Positions 1-11,821 of a stretch of DNA of 64,000 bases are shown one piece after another. The stretch's first letter is position 1, and every line of letters starts with the position of its first letter. Both the position numbers and the translations under genes were made by a program. The DNA comes from Cristatella mucedo (Eukaryota; Bryozoa; Phylactolaemata; Cristatellidae). The notes beneath the pieces are model-generated. The model ran no database searches and was not told where the DNA came from. It saw only the letters and a program-made list of their open reading frames with translations. Location of the stretch: NCBI GenBank assembly GCA_009760855.2, contig WPIO01000012.1, positions 2,886,001 through 2,950,000 on the forward strand. The letters run 5' to 3'.

Positions 1-724
1 CGAGAACGAGCGGTGCTACAACGAATGTTGAATGCTCTATACCCAGAACGCTCAGCGTCCTCAGCGCTGCCCGGCTGCGGCGCCGCTCTCTCCCGGCCAC
101 TTTTTTGGCGATCCTCCATATGCGTGCGTAGCAGCAGATCAGCCAGGCTAGAGAAAGCGCCTGCATGACAAAGACCAGAGGGATCGCGACTCTCCTCGTA
201 TATTCTCCCGCCGCGCTTCCGATGCAGCCGAACGCGGCGTCGTAGCAAAACGAGCGCGTCGAGCTCATTGCAGAAGCCAGCACTGTCGCCGGGATTGCAA
301 TGAACGCGGTCAGCATGACATACGGACGGCGTTGGAAGAAAAATGTCTCGTAATTCAAAGGATGCTCGATTACTAGAAACCGATCGTACGCCATGCCAGA
401 GAGAAAAAATGCCAAGCAGTTGGCCGACGCGTGACGCGCTATACCCAGAACTATGCACAAATACCAATTAATCTCAGGAAAGAACTCGCGATATCCCAAC
501 TGGACGATGCGTACCACAGCTGGAATCATGCCGGCGAGAAGAAAGCCTAATGACATGTGCTGTCCAAGGCGGCTCCGTCTGCCGCTGGTTTTGGCAGTCA
601 TCATTACATAAAACGTGTTCACAGTTAGGATTGTCAGGTCGGTAGGATATGCTGCTATCTTAGCCATGTCTGGACCTCCGTTGTCCGATTTATTCCAGCA
701 TGCTGTTATGGCTTCGCCTACCAT
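1..724 (-). CDS. Class A (rhodopsin-like) GPCR, partial
   Basis: An open frame runs on the minus strand from an ATG at 724, directly preceded in frame by TAG, to the window edge, giving about 241 codons. It reads as TM1 through the start of TM6. TM3 carries a Cys (in WYLCIV) exactly 25 residues before the Arg of MAYDRFLVIEHPLNY, so the DRY motif is present as DRF. A Cys pair lies in the second extracellular loop (RSFCYDAAFGCIG). A basic third loop (KKVAGRERRRSR) follows TM5. Such receptors bind an extracellular ligand and signal through G proteins at the plasma membrane; the ligand cannot be told. The usual TM4 Trp is not seen, and the N terminus before TM1 is short (about 30 residues). TM6, TM7 and the C tail lie outside the window. 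The start could also be an internal Met if an upstream exon exists. Confidence 0.85.
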   Translation of the reverse strand, partial: MVGEAITACWNKSDNGGPDMAKIAAYPTDLTILTVNTFYVMMTAKTSGRRSRLGQHMSLGFLLAGMIPAVVRIVQLGYREFFPEINWYLCIVLGIARHASANCLAFFLSGMAYDRFLVIEHPLNYETFFFQRRPYVMLTAFIAIPATVLASAMSSTRSFCYDAAFGCIGSAAGEYTRRVAIPLVFVMQALSLAWLICCYARIWRIAKKVAGRERRRSRAALRTLSVLGIEHSTFVVAPLVL

Positions 725-773
725 CTACAAATAAAAAAGCAGAACCGCGCGCGAAATCCGCATTGCGTTAGAT

Positions 774-960
774 CAGCAGTTCTCAGCCTGTGGGTCGCGA
801 TCCTTTTTTTGGTCGAACGACCCTTTCACAGGGTTTCGCCAAGGACCACCGGAAAACAGGCATTTCTACATTTTGCACACAAGAATTCTATGGTTGGGGT
901 CGCCATAGCAAGAAGAACTGTATTAAAGGGTCGCGGCATTAGGAAGGTTGAGAAGCACTG
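774..960. mobile_element. SPIN-like hAT MITE
   Basis: A 187-bp non-coding element. It begins CAGCAGTTCTCAGCCTGTGG and ends GGAAGGTTGAGAAGCACTG, so the outer ~15 bp form imperfect terminal inverted repeats. Inner blocks GTCGAACGACCCTTTCACAG and AACTGTATTAAAGGGTCGCG match, from memory, the ends of the non-autonomous SPIN hAT elements first described in tetrapods and later in a triatomine bug and a pond snail. Flanking 8-mers CGTTAGAT (766-773) and CGCTATAT (961-968) agree at six of eight positions, as expected of an old hAT 8-bp target duplication. There is no transposase, so it must have been moved in trans. The GPCR start codon is 50 bp to its left. Confidence 0.85.
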
Positions 961-968
961 CGCTATAT

Positions 969-2278
969 TTTTCCAAGAGAAATAGAGCGCAGAGTCGTTT
1001 CAATATCAACACCGAACTTTTAAGGGCATGCAGATAAACCAAGAAAGTGTTTTGAGTAGGTGAGCCTAGCGAATATAGTGCGTGCATTAGGAGAGGAGTG
1101 CATGCACCTCTCAGATAAGCCTATCGAGAACTGCATGTATTATTAATAATTCACGTACTTTCAGATAAACAGTTACCTATTGCCTTGAATTATTTCACTA
1201 GAAATGTTAAGTTGATATTGAAACTTATCGGAGCTTATATAAAAATCACTGAGAAGCATTCGTTAAAGCAATTCAATCTCAGAGTTACCTGAAAGTTTGC
1301 CGCGAGAGAGGCGCGCCGGCGTTTTGGTGGTTCGGCGGTGTTTAAAGGTGGAATAGAGCTTTTCAAAAGTTCGGCCACTAAATTACTACACAAAGGGCAT
1401 GCGTGCAGCCTATGTATGCAGCGACGGAGTCCTTAATTTTTATTTCCTAGGAAACGTTTCAAAACTATATTAAGTAGTGCACAGCATATGTCGTGCTTGT
1501 TGCAGCAATCAAATAAAGCAGCAGACGAGATTTGAAAGGTGGTGCCTTGAAAAATTATGAACGCCGTTACAATGAGATTCTCGTGATATATAATCAAAGC
1601 TAACCAAAATATGCTAAAGAATTTCCAGTAAGTTAGAGCCACTGTTACAAAGCTCGTAAAGAGGACTCCACTAACCTAAGCTCACTGACGTCAACACATT
1701 TGTTCCTGCATGAAAACACCTCTCATTCAGTTACCGGCTCGTTTTTACTTTAATTATGTGTGTCATTTGCTTCTTTATATTTAAGAATTTCTAGTCTTTT
1801 ATTGTAAACCCGTATTCCTTTGAGGACGTGTGAATTATTTATATAGCTCTCGTCTTTAAGAAGCCAGGTTGCTATTCAGAAGCTTTCTCAATCACCGAAC
1901 TGTGCATGTCAACTTGTTTCGTAAAGAGATTTGCGACAGACATCGCGAGTTCCTGCTGGCAATTTGGGTGAGTATTTTTTGGTGAAATTTAATAGCAGAG
2001 GAAGCTCCACTGAGAGCTGAGAGAAGCATTGCATAACGGATCTCTCACGGAAGTTTGACCGCACTTCAACCCCTGGGATCTCCTTTACGTCGGTCGATGT
2101 AGACAATAAAATTGTGTAAAGAAATCTTACATCTACAGTTGGTGACCAAACAGCATGCTAACCCTTTTTCCAAAAAATTCAGTTTAGTGGCATTAGGTAA
2201 GACTTTACGCCGGCTGCGTGCTCGGAGATATCTCTCCTCTGCACAGGAATTCAGCACCCGAACTCTCAACTTTTAGCT
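969..2278. other. Intergenic DNA, nothing recognised
   Basis: AT-rich sequence upstream of the GPCR. Only short chance open frames are present (for example 1433-1642 and 1909-2106, both minus), with no domain or motif. No repeat family from the rest of the window is seen here. Confidence 0.5.
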
Positions 2279-2390
2279 AACAATAATAATAATAATACAC
2301 TTTATAAAGCGCCCTCAGGAAACTCAATCTCTTTCAAGGCACTTTACACTTGCTGCGAAGGAAACACGGTTGAATTTATTATATTTACTA
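2279..2390 (-). mobile_element. LINE-A 3' end fragment
   Basis: An (AAT)n run is followed by the inverted 3' hairpin of the LINE-A family (AAAGCGCCCTCAGGAAACTC then CAATCTCTTTCAAGGC) and about 45 bp of 3' UTR (TTGCTGCGAAGGAAACACGG). It matches the 3' ends at 7580, 19515 and 57705. Only the last ~110 bp are present, a severe 5' truncation typical of LINE retroposition. Confidence 0.75.
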
Positions 2391-3472
2391 AAGACCTGCA
2401 AGTGTATTGAAATTTAGCCGAGACGTTAAACCGGCCTGTTTTTCGTACGGTTTGCAGTGACTGATGTGCCAGAGAGCCGATTTGCGCGGGAGATTTGAAA
2501 GCTGCTGCGGCGGCTTGGCACTTCGTCCTGCCAGCCTCTGCGCGCGCGCGGCCTCCATTTCTTGACGAGGGGCTCGCGCTTAATGAAAATGCATAGTCCC
2601 TGCTGCAGTAGCAGCTCTATCGCTACCGCTACGTGTCCGAGTCACAAAACAATGGTGGCGCTAGGTCAGACTCTGATTTTTTTCGAAGTATTGGCGTCAT
2701 TGCCAAGTCTGCTGGCTGGCCTCAGATATATTTGAAGCAACTGCCGATGCCGATTTTCTATTGAGCCGGAGGTCACATATGTTCACTGCAAGCAACCAGC
2801 TCAAGGTAGCCTCATTTTTTGGAAATTCTAAAACGCCTAGCAATCGAAGGAAATCAAAAAGCTTTGCCTCGAGCTGAAAGCGATACCACGAGCTCACATT
2901 TTCCTGGCCCGAGCTCAAGCAGATACGCTATCGAATCACAACCTGCTCTCCAGATCCCCCCCCCCGATTCAAAGCGAATTGCTTTTGTACCGTTTCAAAT
3001 TTTCGCAGTAACTTTAGCTCGGGACTCAGGTTGATTTCTTTTTATTGCCACGAGGTAATCATGTTCTCACAATACTGCCCGAACAAGGTCGGCAAGTGAA
3101 GTCAGCGAAATCTTAAAAGCGTAGCTCGAAGATGCGCCGTTACTTCGCTGGAAACGGTGCTAGAATTTCAAATATCCCGAAGCCATGGCATTAAATAGAA
3201 TCACAGAAACACTGGCACCTTTTTTAAAAGGAAAAAATAAACATAAGAATGTCAGCCAAGGTCGTATAAATGACCATTTCTTAGCAATTAACGAATGCGG
3301 TTGAAAAGTAGTCGCCAACCACGCGCCAAAAAATGTGTCCTTTCTCTTTTATGGGGCACGGGGAAATTCCCAGTTTTCAATGTAAGAGCTCCTCGACGGC
3401 CACAGACCCCCGTCACATCTCGAAGTGCCACAAAGCACTGCTGGGTTAGTCTGAATTTTACCGTATTAAAGT
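2391..3472. other. Intergenic DNA, nothing recognised
   Basis: No gene or known repeat was recognised. The segment has a locally GC-rich patch around 2480-2650 and short chance frames at 2697-3034 on both strands, without motifs. Confidence 0.45.
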
Positions 3473-3832
<360 letters not shown>

Positions 3833-4721
3833 GGTGAATGTGTTGTGTTTATTTGTGTGTGTGCGTTCGTGCGTCCGTGTGTGGCTTCACTCGCTTGCAC
3901 CAGCCGCCCCATCCGGCCCTGTCCTGGCTCCTCCGATATCTGTGCTCTCTCGTCGCCTGCTGCTCACCTACCAGTCGTCTCGTCCTACCTAGCACTAAAT
4001 TGCAATCTTTTGGCGGCGATCGGGTCTTCACTTATTATTCGCAGGAAATCTAGAACTCGCTTTCATCTTCAGTCACAGCCTGCATTGACTCGGCATAGCT
4101 AAAACTCAGATAAGCATGCATCTTTTAAGCTCAGCTCTCCTTGCTTCCTTTCGGTAAGCTTGTCTTTCTTGTTCCTGCTTCATTTGCGAGCGCGTGATTC
4201 AGTGCATGCTAATAGCAAGCGTTCCCAATGACAATCCTAATAAATGACGCTGAATATATTCTTGTGCAGTTTTGCATGCTTAAGCGTTATACCTTATTTT
4301 CTCGAATCCTTCCTCGTTACTGCTCTTGCAGCATGTTATCAAGTACCCGGATAGAGATATTGTTCTCCTGGGGGACTAGGAAAAAGACGTATTCATAAGC
4401 GCGTATATGGCTAAGCACCCTAATTTTGCGTGCTTAGCATGATCAACAGAGATTACTCTTATAGTAATTCCGAGGCGTAGAGATGCGTGGAAGCGTAAAT
4501 TTATTAATCTGTCACTGATGGATCGCCGAAAGAGTTTTCAAAGCTCTTTAATGATAAAAATTGTTTGATCTAATAGAAAATTCTAATGACTGCTATAAAA
4601 ATATAATGACCTTGCATAGAGACGCCGGCCAAGACCTAAGTCTGTAGGTATACATAGACGTGGAAATACTCTAGACCTGCACTAATACATATACGATACA
4701 TAGCTGCAAATACCGCAGGAA
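3833..4721. other. Intergenic DNA, nothing recognised
   Basis: Unique-looking sequence with no domain-bearing frame. The frames at 3838-4053 and 3849-4031 are extensions of the neighbouring microsatellite. Confidence 0.4.
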
Positions 4722-4881
4722 AACCATAACTGATTTTCCCGCAGTCAATATGATCTGGCATGCGAATGTCAAGAAACCGAGAATAGTGAGTGAACCTTTA
4801 TAACCATAACTGTTTTGCCGGCAGTCAACACGGTCTGGCATGCAAATGTCAAGAAACCGAGAATAGTGAGTGGACATGTAT
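4722..4881. repeat. 80-bp tandem duplication
   Basis: Two adjacent 80-bp units begin AACCATAACTG at 4722 and 4802. They share the 20-mer CAAGAAACCGAGAATAGTGA and differ at several bases near their left ends. An AT-only stretch (about 4889-4932) follows directly. Confidence 0.85.
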
Positions 4882-4935
4882 GCAAAGTATTATTATTAAT
4901 ATTATATTATATTATATAATATTATATTATTAAGC

Positions 4936-7574
4936 TAGGCTGACGTGTGCTGAAAAATACCACCGAGTGATTACGAATCAGGATACTTTGTATTGTCTGG
5001 GGCTATAGATGGTAAAGAAAATAATCTCTGCTACGAATCATCACTGCTAGGCAGCGGACCCTCAGAAAATGCTGGTTTCTCTAGCAACTGTTTGAAAAAG
5101 ATACATAGCTTGTCAACTTAGATAGGGTAGTTCAATTAGGTCAAAATCATTTTTTAAAGACCGACGTTGTAGATAGAAAGTGTTGACTAGTGAGCACACC
5201 CATTACCGCTGTAGGTTACTGATGAATGACTCTCTGACGTAAAGTAAACTCGACCTTCGCAACAGTACCAGACCAAACAAACTACACAACTAAATTGAGA
5301 CAGTTATCTTAGTTTCAGAACGCTCTGGACTGTTGACTTAAATCGCGGCAAGTCTAGTAAAGCACTGTTGGCCGCATCTTGCTGGAACGCATCATATTTA
5401 GGAAAGGCTGTGCAATTCAAAGACTGTGAGTTTGACTACTACTATAACCGACCAGTCTAAGGGCAAAGCTCTCTTGTGGTCAGAAAGCGACAACTGGTCA
5501 GTGTCAACAAACAACGGGATGATAGGTCAACTATACATAAGTGTCTTCCCTACCACACCTACCACCGAGAAACAAGCAACCATCTAAGCTATTTTGATCC
5601 TTGCTGTGAACTTTGAAGTGTGACTTTGCCACCGTGACCAGCAACCACCCATAAGCTGCGGTCATGCATGGAATTTCTGAGCTTCAGCTCATAACGCAGC
5701 AACTGCGTAGCTTTCAACTAGACGTGGAGGAATTTTTTTAACCTGACCGCATTTGTCTACACGGCCCATAAATATTGGCTATAATGGATTTTTTCTCTTT
5801 TGCATATACCTCCGAGCATGCGTCTGGGACTTCCTTTTGGCTGTTTGTGAAATATAGACCTACTGTATACCGAGCGTTTGATCATGACTGCATACTTCGG
5901 TGGCGCCAACATCGTGCATGCCGACCCATCGTGGCACCTACAGCGAACGCACTTAATCGCTAGTGGTGCAGCGATAGTACCTATCGCAGAGTCAATAGCA
6001 TCACTCCTTAACGGCCGCCACCTCTGCAATTGAATGGCTCGAGACATGGCCGTGCTGCCTGTCTCCACTTTGACGCTTCTTTGGACGCCGCCGCTGCTGA
6101 ACGTTGGCCGACCACGCTCGCTCACACTGCGGACAAGCTAGGCTGGCAATAGGAAATCTAGCAGCTGAATCGCGACAAATTGACAACTACACGGAAACAA
6201 GCTAAAGCTCGAAACCAGACCGCTATTACGACGGTAGTCGGTGCTTACCTCTGTTCACTCCCATTGGAGTTTGTTGAACTGTCGATCCGCGAGGCACCTG
6301 TGCACAGCCTCAGGAGGGAGCTCATACGTTCTGCGAGTTCATTGGGCTGAAAACGGGGCCGGTCAGGTGAACTGTTAGCTCGAGCTGGCGAGCACCGAGA
6401 TCTACGAGCGCGAATCGACCAGACGCGCCGCCACCGCCGCCGACACTAGGCCCGCCCACGACGACTTAGTGTTAGACAAATCGGCTCATTGTTGGCTCAA
6501 CCAATGAGATGGAGACAATATACGCAGGTAAGCGAAATCATCGATAAGCTCATTGCCTCTGCCCAGCCAGAGCCGATCCTGTCTTGTCCAGAGTCGGTTT
6601 GCGGATGTGCAGTGCAGGCGTGCCAGAAGGTGATCCTTTCTTGTCTGCTGCTAGCGCTGCGATAACCGCCGCGAACGCTTGTCTGCCGCCAAAAGTAAAG
6701 CTACTGAATCAGCTAATCTTTACTTTACTTTTAATCTCAAGCGCAGACGGCGAAAGCATTGAGGTTAATCGGGCCGTCGGAACAATAGCAGCTGAGGCGC
6801 TGCGGGCAGCTGGCGAGCAATCGTCAGACCCGGATGCTTCGACTCTGAAACAGCGGCAGCGCTAATGGCATCTCGGTGCACTTGTGGAACTGACTTTCGT
6901 CGATCTCAGGCGGAAAATTTCTTCTGAAGCATCAAATGTTAAACATCGGAAGCAATCCTTCAGATGAAGCTGCTTGCAATATGACGCGCTTCATGGGTTA
7001 GACTATACAACGAGTGCCGCCGAACATCGGTAATAAAAATCATCGATCCGATCTGGCTCTGCTCTGTGCATCACTCACTTGATCACATCTATGCGAGCTT
7101 GACAGTTGTACGCTACTAGCCAGATAAATTTCAGCCAGCCGACGCTTGCAATCAGTTTTAGCCAAAAGAGCTGATCAATTTTAACATGGTGTCCACTGTC
7201 CTATATCTTAAAATTTGAAAATTCCTGTACTAAATTTTCTCTTACTGGAATCGCCTGAACATTATTACCAGTAATCCTTAAAACTGCATACATTCTCTCA
7301 TGATTAAACAGATTATACCTTATTATTGATACTTTGCCTCATAAATCCCGCTAGCTTAATTTATTTACCTTCCTCCTTTACTTGTGGGTGATTTAAGCAT
7401 CACCATTGCGAAGTAATGTGCCTTGCACAGCGCTTAGCATTGGTGGATGTGCATATGAGCGAGTAAGCCCAACGCTGTGTATACGTTTTTAAATCTTTCA
7501 CTTGGCTACGATGTGCATCAGAATTCGTGCAGCCTCCGAAATAACTTCAGTGTGCCCAGGTTAGCCTGCGTTGT
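4936..7574. other. Intergenic DNA with a possible CCAAT promoter
   Basis: Mostly featureless. At about 6240-6530 the base composition turns GC-rich, and a CCAAT box (AACCAATGAGATGG, near 6498) lies about 30 bp before a possible splice donor (CAG|GTAAGC near 6530). This could be a promoter with a 5' non-coding exon on the plus strand, but no coding exon could be joined to it. The frame 6584-6865 (93 codons) shows no family motif. GC-rich frames at 5757-6186 on the minus strand are likewise unrecognised. Confidence 0.3.
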
Positions 7575-7576
7575 TT

Positions 7577-8166
7577 CATTTATAATAATAATAATGCACT
7601 TGATAAAGCGCCCTCGGAGAACTCAATCTCTTTCTATGCGCTTTAAATTTGCTGCCAAGGGAAACGCGATTGAATGGGGAGTAATATAATGCTTGATAGA
7701 TAAACAACATGAATAACATGGTTAGGGGTGACATGCACAGGTCAGCATGCAAGTGTGGTTAGTGGCAGCATGCACAATGTCAGCATGCATAAGCACATGA
7801 AGGACGAATCGCAGGGACCCACTAAATGCTGTCCTAAATAGGTGTGCTTTTAAGTTCTTTTTAAATGTGGTCAAGTCAGGGGATGTTCTGACGCAAGTCG
7901 GGAGCGAGTTCCAGGCTTTGGGAGCATGCGAACTAAATGCACGGTCTCTAAAGGATTTGAGCTTTATATTAAGTATTGGGAAGTTGTTGGATTCCGAAAA
8001 GCGGGTGGTACGATGCTTGGCCTGGTGGGGGAGTAGATCTGAGAGATAGGCTGGAGCCAAAGAATGAAGTGACCTAAAAGTGAGCGACAAAACCTTAAAA
8101 TCGATCCGTTGCTTGACTGGTAGCCAGTGCGGGTCGGCAAGAAGTGGTGTGACGTGGCAACTGCCA
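7577..8166 (-). mobile_element. LINE-A (CR1-like), 5'-truncated copy
   Basis: On the minus strand the C-terminal part of a LINE ORF2 is readable (HWLPVKQRIDFKVLSLTF, PKAWNSLPTCVRTSPDLT, FKKNLKAHLFRTAFSG), followed by the family's 3' UTR, the 3' hairpin and an (ATT)n tail at 7577-7595. It starts within the region that follows the reverse transcriptase domain, so it cannot move by itself. A short (TA)n run (8190-8212) lies to its right. Confidence 0.9.
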
Positions 8167-8212
8167 TCCAATACTATGTTCCAAAAAATACATATATATA
8201 TATATATATATT

Positions 8213-8855
8213 TGCGATACAAACTTATTGTCTACCAAAAGTTATCCCGCCATAGTCTTTGCTTATTTTATATGCACAAAATCTTATTGTTTACCAAAAC
8301 AAGATCCAGCCCTAGTCTTTGCTAATTGCCATTTATTCTCATCGTCATCCTGGCATTATAAATTCATTAATAAAAAATGTTGATATGAATTTTTACCCTA
8401 GGCACTGTTCGGTCTCTGTCCAGCTGTGCACCTTATTAATCATCCACTTCTTAGTTCAAGCTCTCCTATAAATTCATAAACTCAAAAAAGAATATTATGC
8501 TCACACATTGCATCACAAAATGCCTTTGCTGATTTCTTTCTCTCTTGAAATCCTGGAGATGCCTTGACCTTTCCTGGGCTTTATATTTCGCCTACTGTCC
8601 GCCTCCTACTCCCATTATACCATCCTGTCTAAGGAAAACTTCTGCACGGACATAGTAATATTATCCAGTGACGCCGATACAATCAATGAGAAGCCCTTCT
8701 CACAGAGCTAAAGCATTTAATGAACCATCTAGACATGTTTCGGTGCTCAAATTTCTCGTTGAATCAAGTGCTACGCCTTGCAGCAGTGAAAGCCTAATTT
8801 TCCTCAAACGATATTTGCTCACATCGCAACTGTTAATCAACTCTGAAAATTGAAG
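8213..8855. other. Intergenic DNA with a short degenerate duplication
   Basis: A stretch of about 60 bp (ACTTATTGTCTACCAAAA at 8222) is followed by a diverged second copy (TCTTATTGTTTACCAAAA at 8282). Otherwise nothing is recognised. Confidence 0.4.
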
Positions 8856-8859
8856 CACG

Positions 8860-11365
8860 CGGCGTTTCTCCAAATCTCTCCCGGGTAAGAAAGAACGGAT
8901 TAGGGGCTTTTATCCCCTCACTGCACCCTAGACGACTGCAACCCTTCATCTTCTCTCTCTCTCTCTCTCGCTCTCTCCTTTTTCATGCCTGCCTCTTCTG
9001 AGCTCATCGCTAAACTTGTCTACCATGCTAACACGAGCGCCACTCCTTTAGATCCTGTGCCGCCTCTTCTCTTTATGAGGTGCATAGCTGCTCTGCTGCT
9101 GCCCACCAGAGCAGCTACTGCACAGATATTCTTGGTTAACCGGCTACCGGTGAAGTTCCTTTCCCACTGAAAACAGCATTTTTTAGGCCACTCAAATAAA
9201 GGCCTTACCTAGGTCGTAAGAATTTAAGTAGCTTTCGTCCGGTTTCCCTTCTGCCATTCTTATGCAAGACACCTGAACGAATGGCGGACCATCGGCTGAA
9301 TGATTACATCAGTTTATCCCATAAATAATAATAATAGGTCGTTTTCGGAGCGCCACGAGAGATTTTAATCTAGATCCTGGCCCTTTGCAACTCACAGCCA
9401 GAGAATCAATACCCTTGATTTAGTGGCATGCACTATATCAAGCATGCAAAAGTAAACATGTACTTTGCCTCCGGTTAGTAAGATCTCTGGCTAGTAACAG
9501 ATCTTGTTGGCGAAGTTCCGATCGGGATTTAGATCTAGCTACTCAACGGAAGCGGCTCTGCTTCTAGGGTTATCGTGACCTTCTGAACAAGGCTGATCAG
9601 GGTAGTCCCCCTAAGCTGGAATTCCTGGATCTATTAGCAGCATTTGACAATTTTGACCACCAGATCCTTCTAGAGCCCCTTTCAACACGCCTAGATATAA
9701 ATGACACATTGCTACAAACAGGGTTAGGTCCCATCGAAGTGAGAGCTGTCAAGAATTTAGATACGAACGACTGCCGGTCATCTAGCGAACCCATAAATTA
9801 TGGTTTACCTCAGGTCGTGGTCTTACGCCCCCTCCCACTTTTACTATCTACACTATCCCTCTGTCCGATATCATCGGCAAGCACATTCTTGGCATTTATT
9901 TCTACGCCAATGACAAATAGCTCTACCCGTTATTCGACCCTTTTTTTGCCTTGCTTCTCATCTGACCGACATAATTCCCTTACTTCTTAAACTGAAGTTA
10001 TTCGCGTTTGGGTGACTGCTAACTTTCTGAAATGTAACAATGTCAAATAAGACCAACTTAATGTTAATGGGCATAACTATTGTCATTTGAAAGTTGGAAG
10101 CCCTAACCCTCAAGGTTGGTTAAGCTAGAATCCCTCTGGTGACGTCGGTCCGTAATCGAGGCGCACTATTTATATTCCAAAGCGACTTGTCAACAGACAA
10201 GCCCGTTCCCAAAGCTGTCAAGTTCGCCTACTTTCATCTAGGGAACATCGCCAAAGACAGCGGCTGCTTAGATAAAAGTGCGCCAGCATAACTAGCTCGT
10301 GCGTATGCGACATCGCGTCTAGATTATACTATTGCAATTTCTTGTATTCGGGACTTCTGCCCTGTGCCCTTAATCGACGGCAACTGGCGCCAAAGTAAGC
10401 GGTTCGTCTGGTCTGTCGTCAGTGGCGTAGCCATCCCATCATCTCACTACTTCTGAGCATCACTGGCACTGCTGCCTAACAGTGGCTCCGGCGGCGGCTT
10501 GTCTTTCGGGAGTCTCACGGAGACACAGCGGGCGAACGTTCTCGGCAAACGAGACTCTCCCTTCGTTACTCTCAACGCGCACATGGATATATGAGAGCTA
10601 GGTCAATCGCAGCAGACGACACGAAACATAACGTGCATTAGCGGCACGACGCTGCGCTTCGCTGCATCAATGGCTTAACTTTGGCCACAGATTAGGCATG
10701 TATATCAGTGTAAAGGCGCTTAGCTAATTACAACAGCAGAAGCCGTGGGCGCACACAGCAGCTCAATATATATCGAGCATCAGGGTCAATCAAGCATGCG
10801 GGTCAGTGCACACGCTGGCACCAGCCTACCTATCTGACCTAGCTTCTCCGGCGTGCTCTCTCTCTCTCACACACTGTCCACTCTTCGGCATCGAGCCATG
10901 TCGCTGTCCAGGCACTTGAAATTTATTGGTGGCTGAGCCTTCAGCTCGTATTCGCCAAAAGACTGGAGATTGCACCTGGCCGCGGTCACTACCTGCGATG
11001 ACATCGAATCTAGATCTGGTCTGGAGACACATTTATTCCGTTAGCTTTTTTTCTTTGCCCCACTAAACTTCTCATTCTTTTGTTCAGATGTGCTTTGCGT
11101 GTTAATCTGTGCATTAGTCAGTGTATGTTACCAGCCAGAGGTCTTACTAACTGTACGATAGTTTTTAGTGCCCTCATGCTTGCTTTAGCATGCTGGCCTA
11201 AGAATGATACTAGTTTATCTTTGCGTGCTTGATATCGTGCATTTCACTAACCATATTAGTATTGATTCTCTTGCAGTGAGCTATCGAGCCCCTGGATACA
11301 GAATAAGTTCTTTTAGGGCGGTATACAAACGATTTATAAGTATTGTTATTATTGTATTAATATAT
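8860..11365 (+). mobile_element. LINE-C (CR1-like), decayed long copy
   Basis: Translation in broken frames gives successive CR1-type ORF2 segments: the pre-RT region (LDPVPPLLFMRCIAALLLP, 9050-9110), a partial finger region (near 9270-9320), STEAALLLG (9543) and LEFLDLLAAFDNFDHQILL (9618-9675), a palm region near 9850-9950 with YADD mutated, and the C-terminal LAPAYLSDLA segment (10810-10850). The 3' UTR ends at a hairpin (CCTGGATACAGAATAAGTTC ... TTAGGGCGGT, about 11292-11330) with an ATT-type tail. It carries many stops and frameshifts, an LTR-like insertion (10479-10758), a minus-strand tail-like fragment (about 9325-9530) and a small CT run (8951-8977). Confidence 0.8.
10479..10758 (-). 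mobile_element. Solo-LTR-like element, copy 1
   Basis: A 280-bp non-coding element shared with 14266-14589 and 24981-25257. Read on the minus strand it starts TGTGTGCGCC and ends GAGCCACTGT. It is inserted in the LINE-C copy between its RNase-side and C-terminal segments. The polyadenylation-like AATAAA seen in the other two copies is mutated here, and no clear target duplication remains, so this looks the oldest of the three. Confidence 0.65.
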
Positions 11366-11686
11366 CCGCATCATGAGGAAAGATTGTCGATATTATGTCC
11401 AGAATCACTAAATGTGGTTAAAAAATGAGTAGCACTAAAATCACTGCAGCCTAAAGTCCTATGGAGGAATCTCCGTGATACCACTTCTTTCAAAGTAAAT
11501 ATATCGTTCCACTTCCGTCTCCAAGTAGATTAGAATGTTTGCATTCTAAGCTATCTTTGCTTGCTCATCCTTTTTTGGTTCTCTTAAAGTAAAATATAAA
11601 ATGAATTACTATTATCTTTATTATTTCGGATGGGTTGTCATCTGCGGTTCTAAACTCACGTAAGCAGTCAGAGAAGTACTGGCTTG

Positions 11687-11821
11687 CTAAACGAGGGTGC
11701 AGTCGCTGTCGAACTGGTAGAACTTTTTCCAGATCTCAATACTGCTTGCGATCTCGTCATTGCGTAGAACTTCCTGAACAACTTCCAGCTGCTCGGTCGT
11801 TTTCTTAGCCCGTTCAAGCAG
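11687..11821 (-). CDS. Putative 3'-terminal coding exon, unknown gene
   Basis: On the minus strand a 44-codon frame opens immediately after an AG (TAG at 11824-11822 in the reading frame) and ends at TAG 11689-11687. It reads LLERAKKTTEQLEVVQEVLR, NDEIASSIEIWKKFYQFDSD, then CTLV. The residue mix looks like a real helical or coiled-coil protein end and unlike the LINE frames around it. An AATAAA polyadenylation signal lies 65 bp past the stop (11622-11617). The last four residues fit a class I PDZ ligand (Thr at -2, Val at 0). I do not recognise the family. Upstream exons were not found; a LINE-B copy occupies the DNA on that side, so it may sit in the last intron. It could also be a chance frame. 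Confidence 0.4.
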   Translation of the reverse strand: MLERAKKTTEQLEVVQEVLRNDEIASSIEIWKKFYQFDSDCTLV

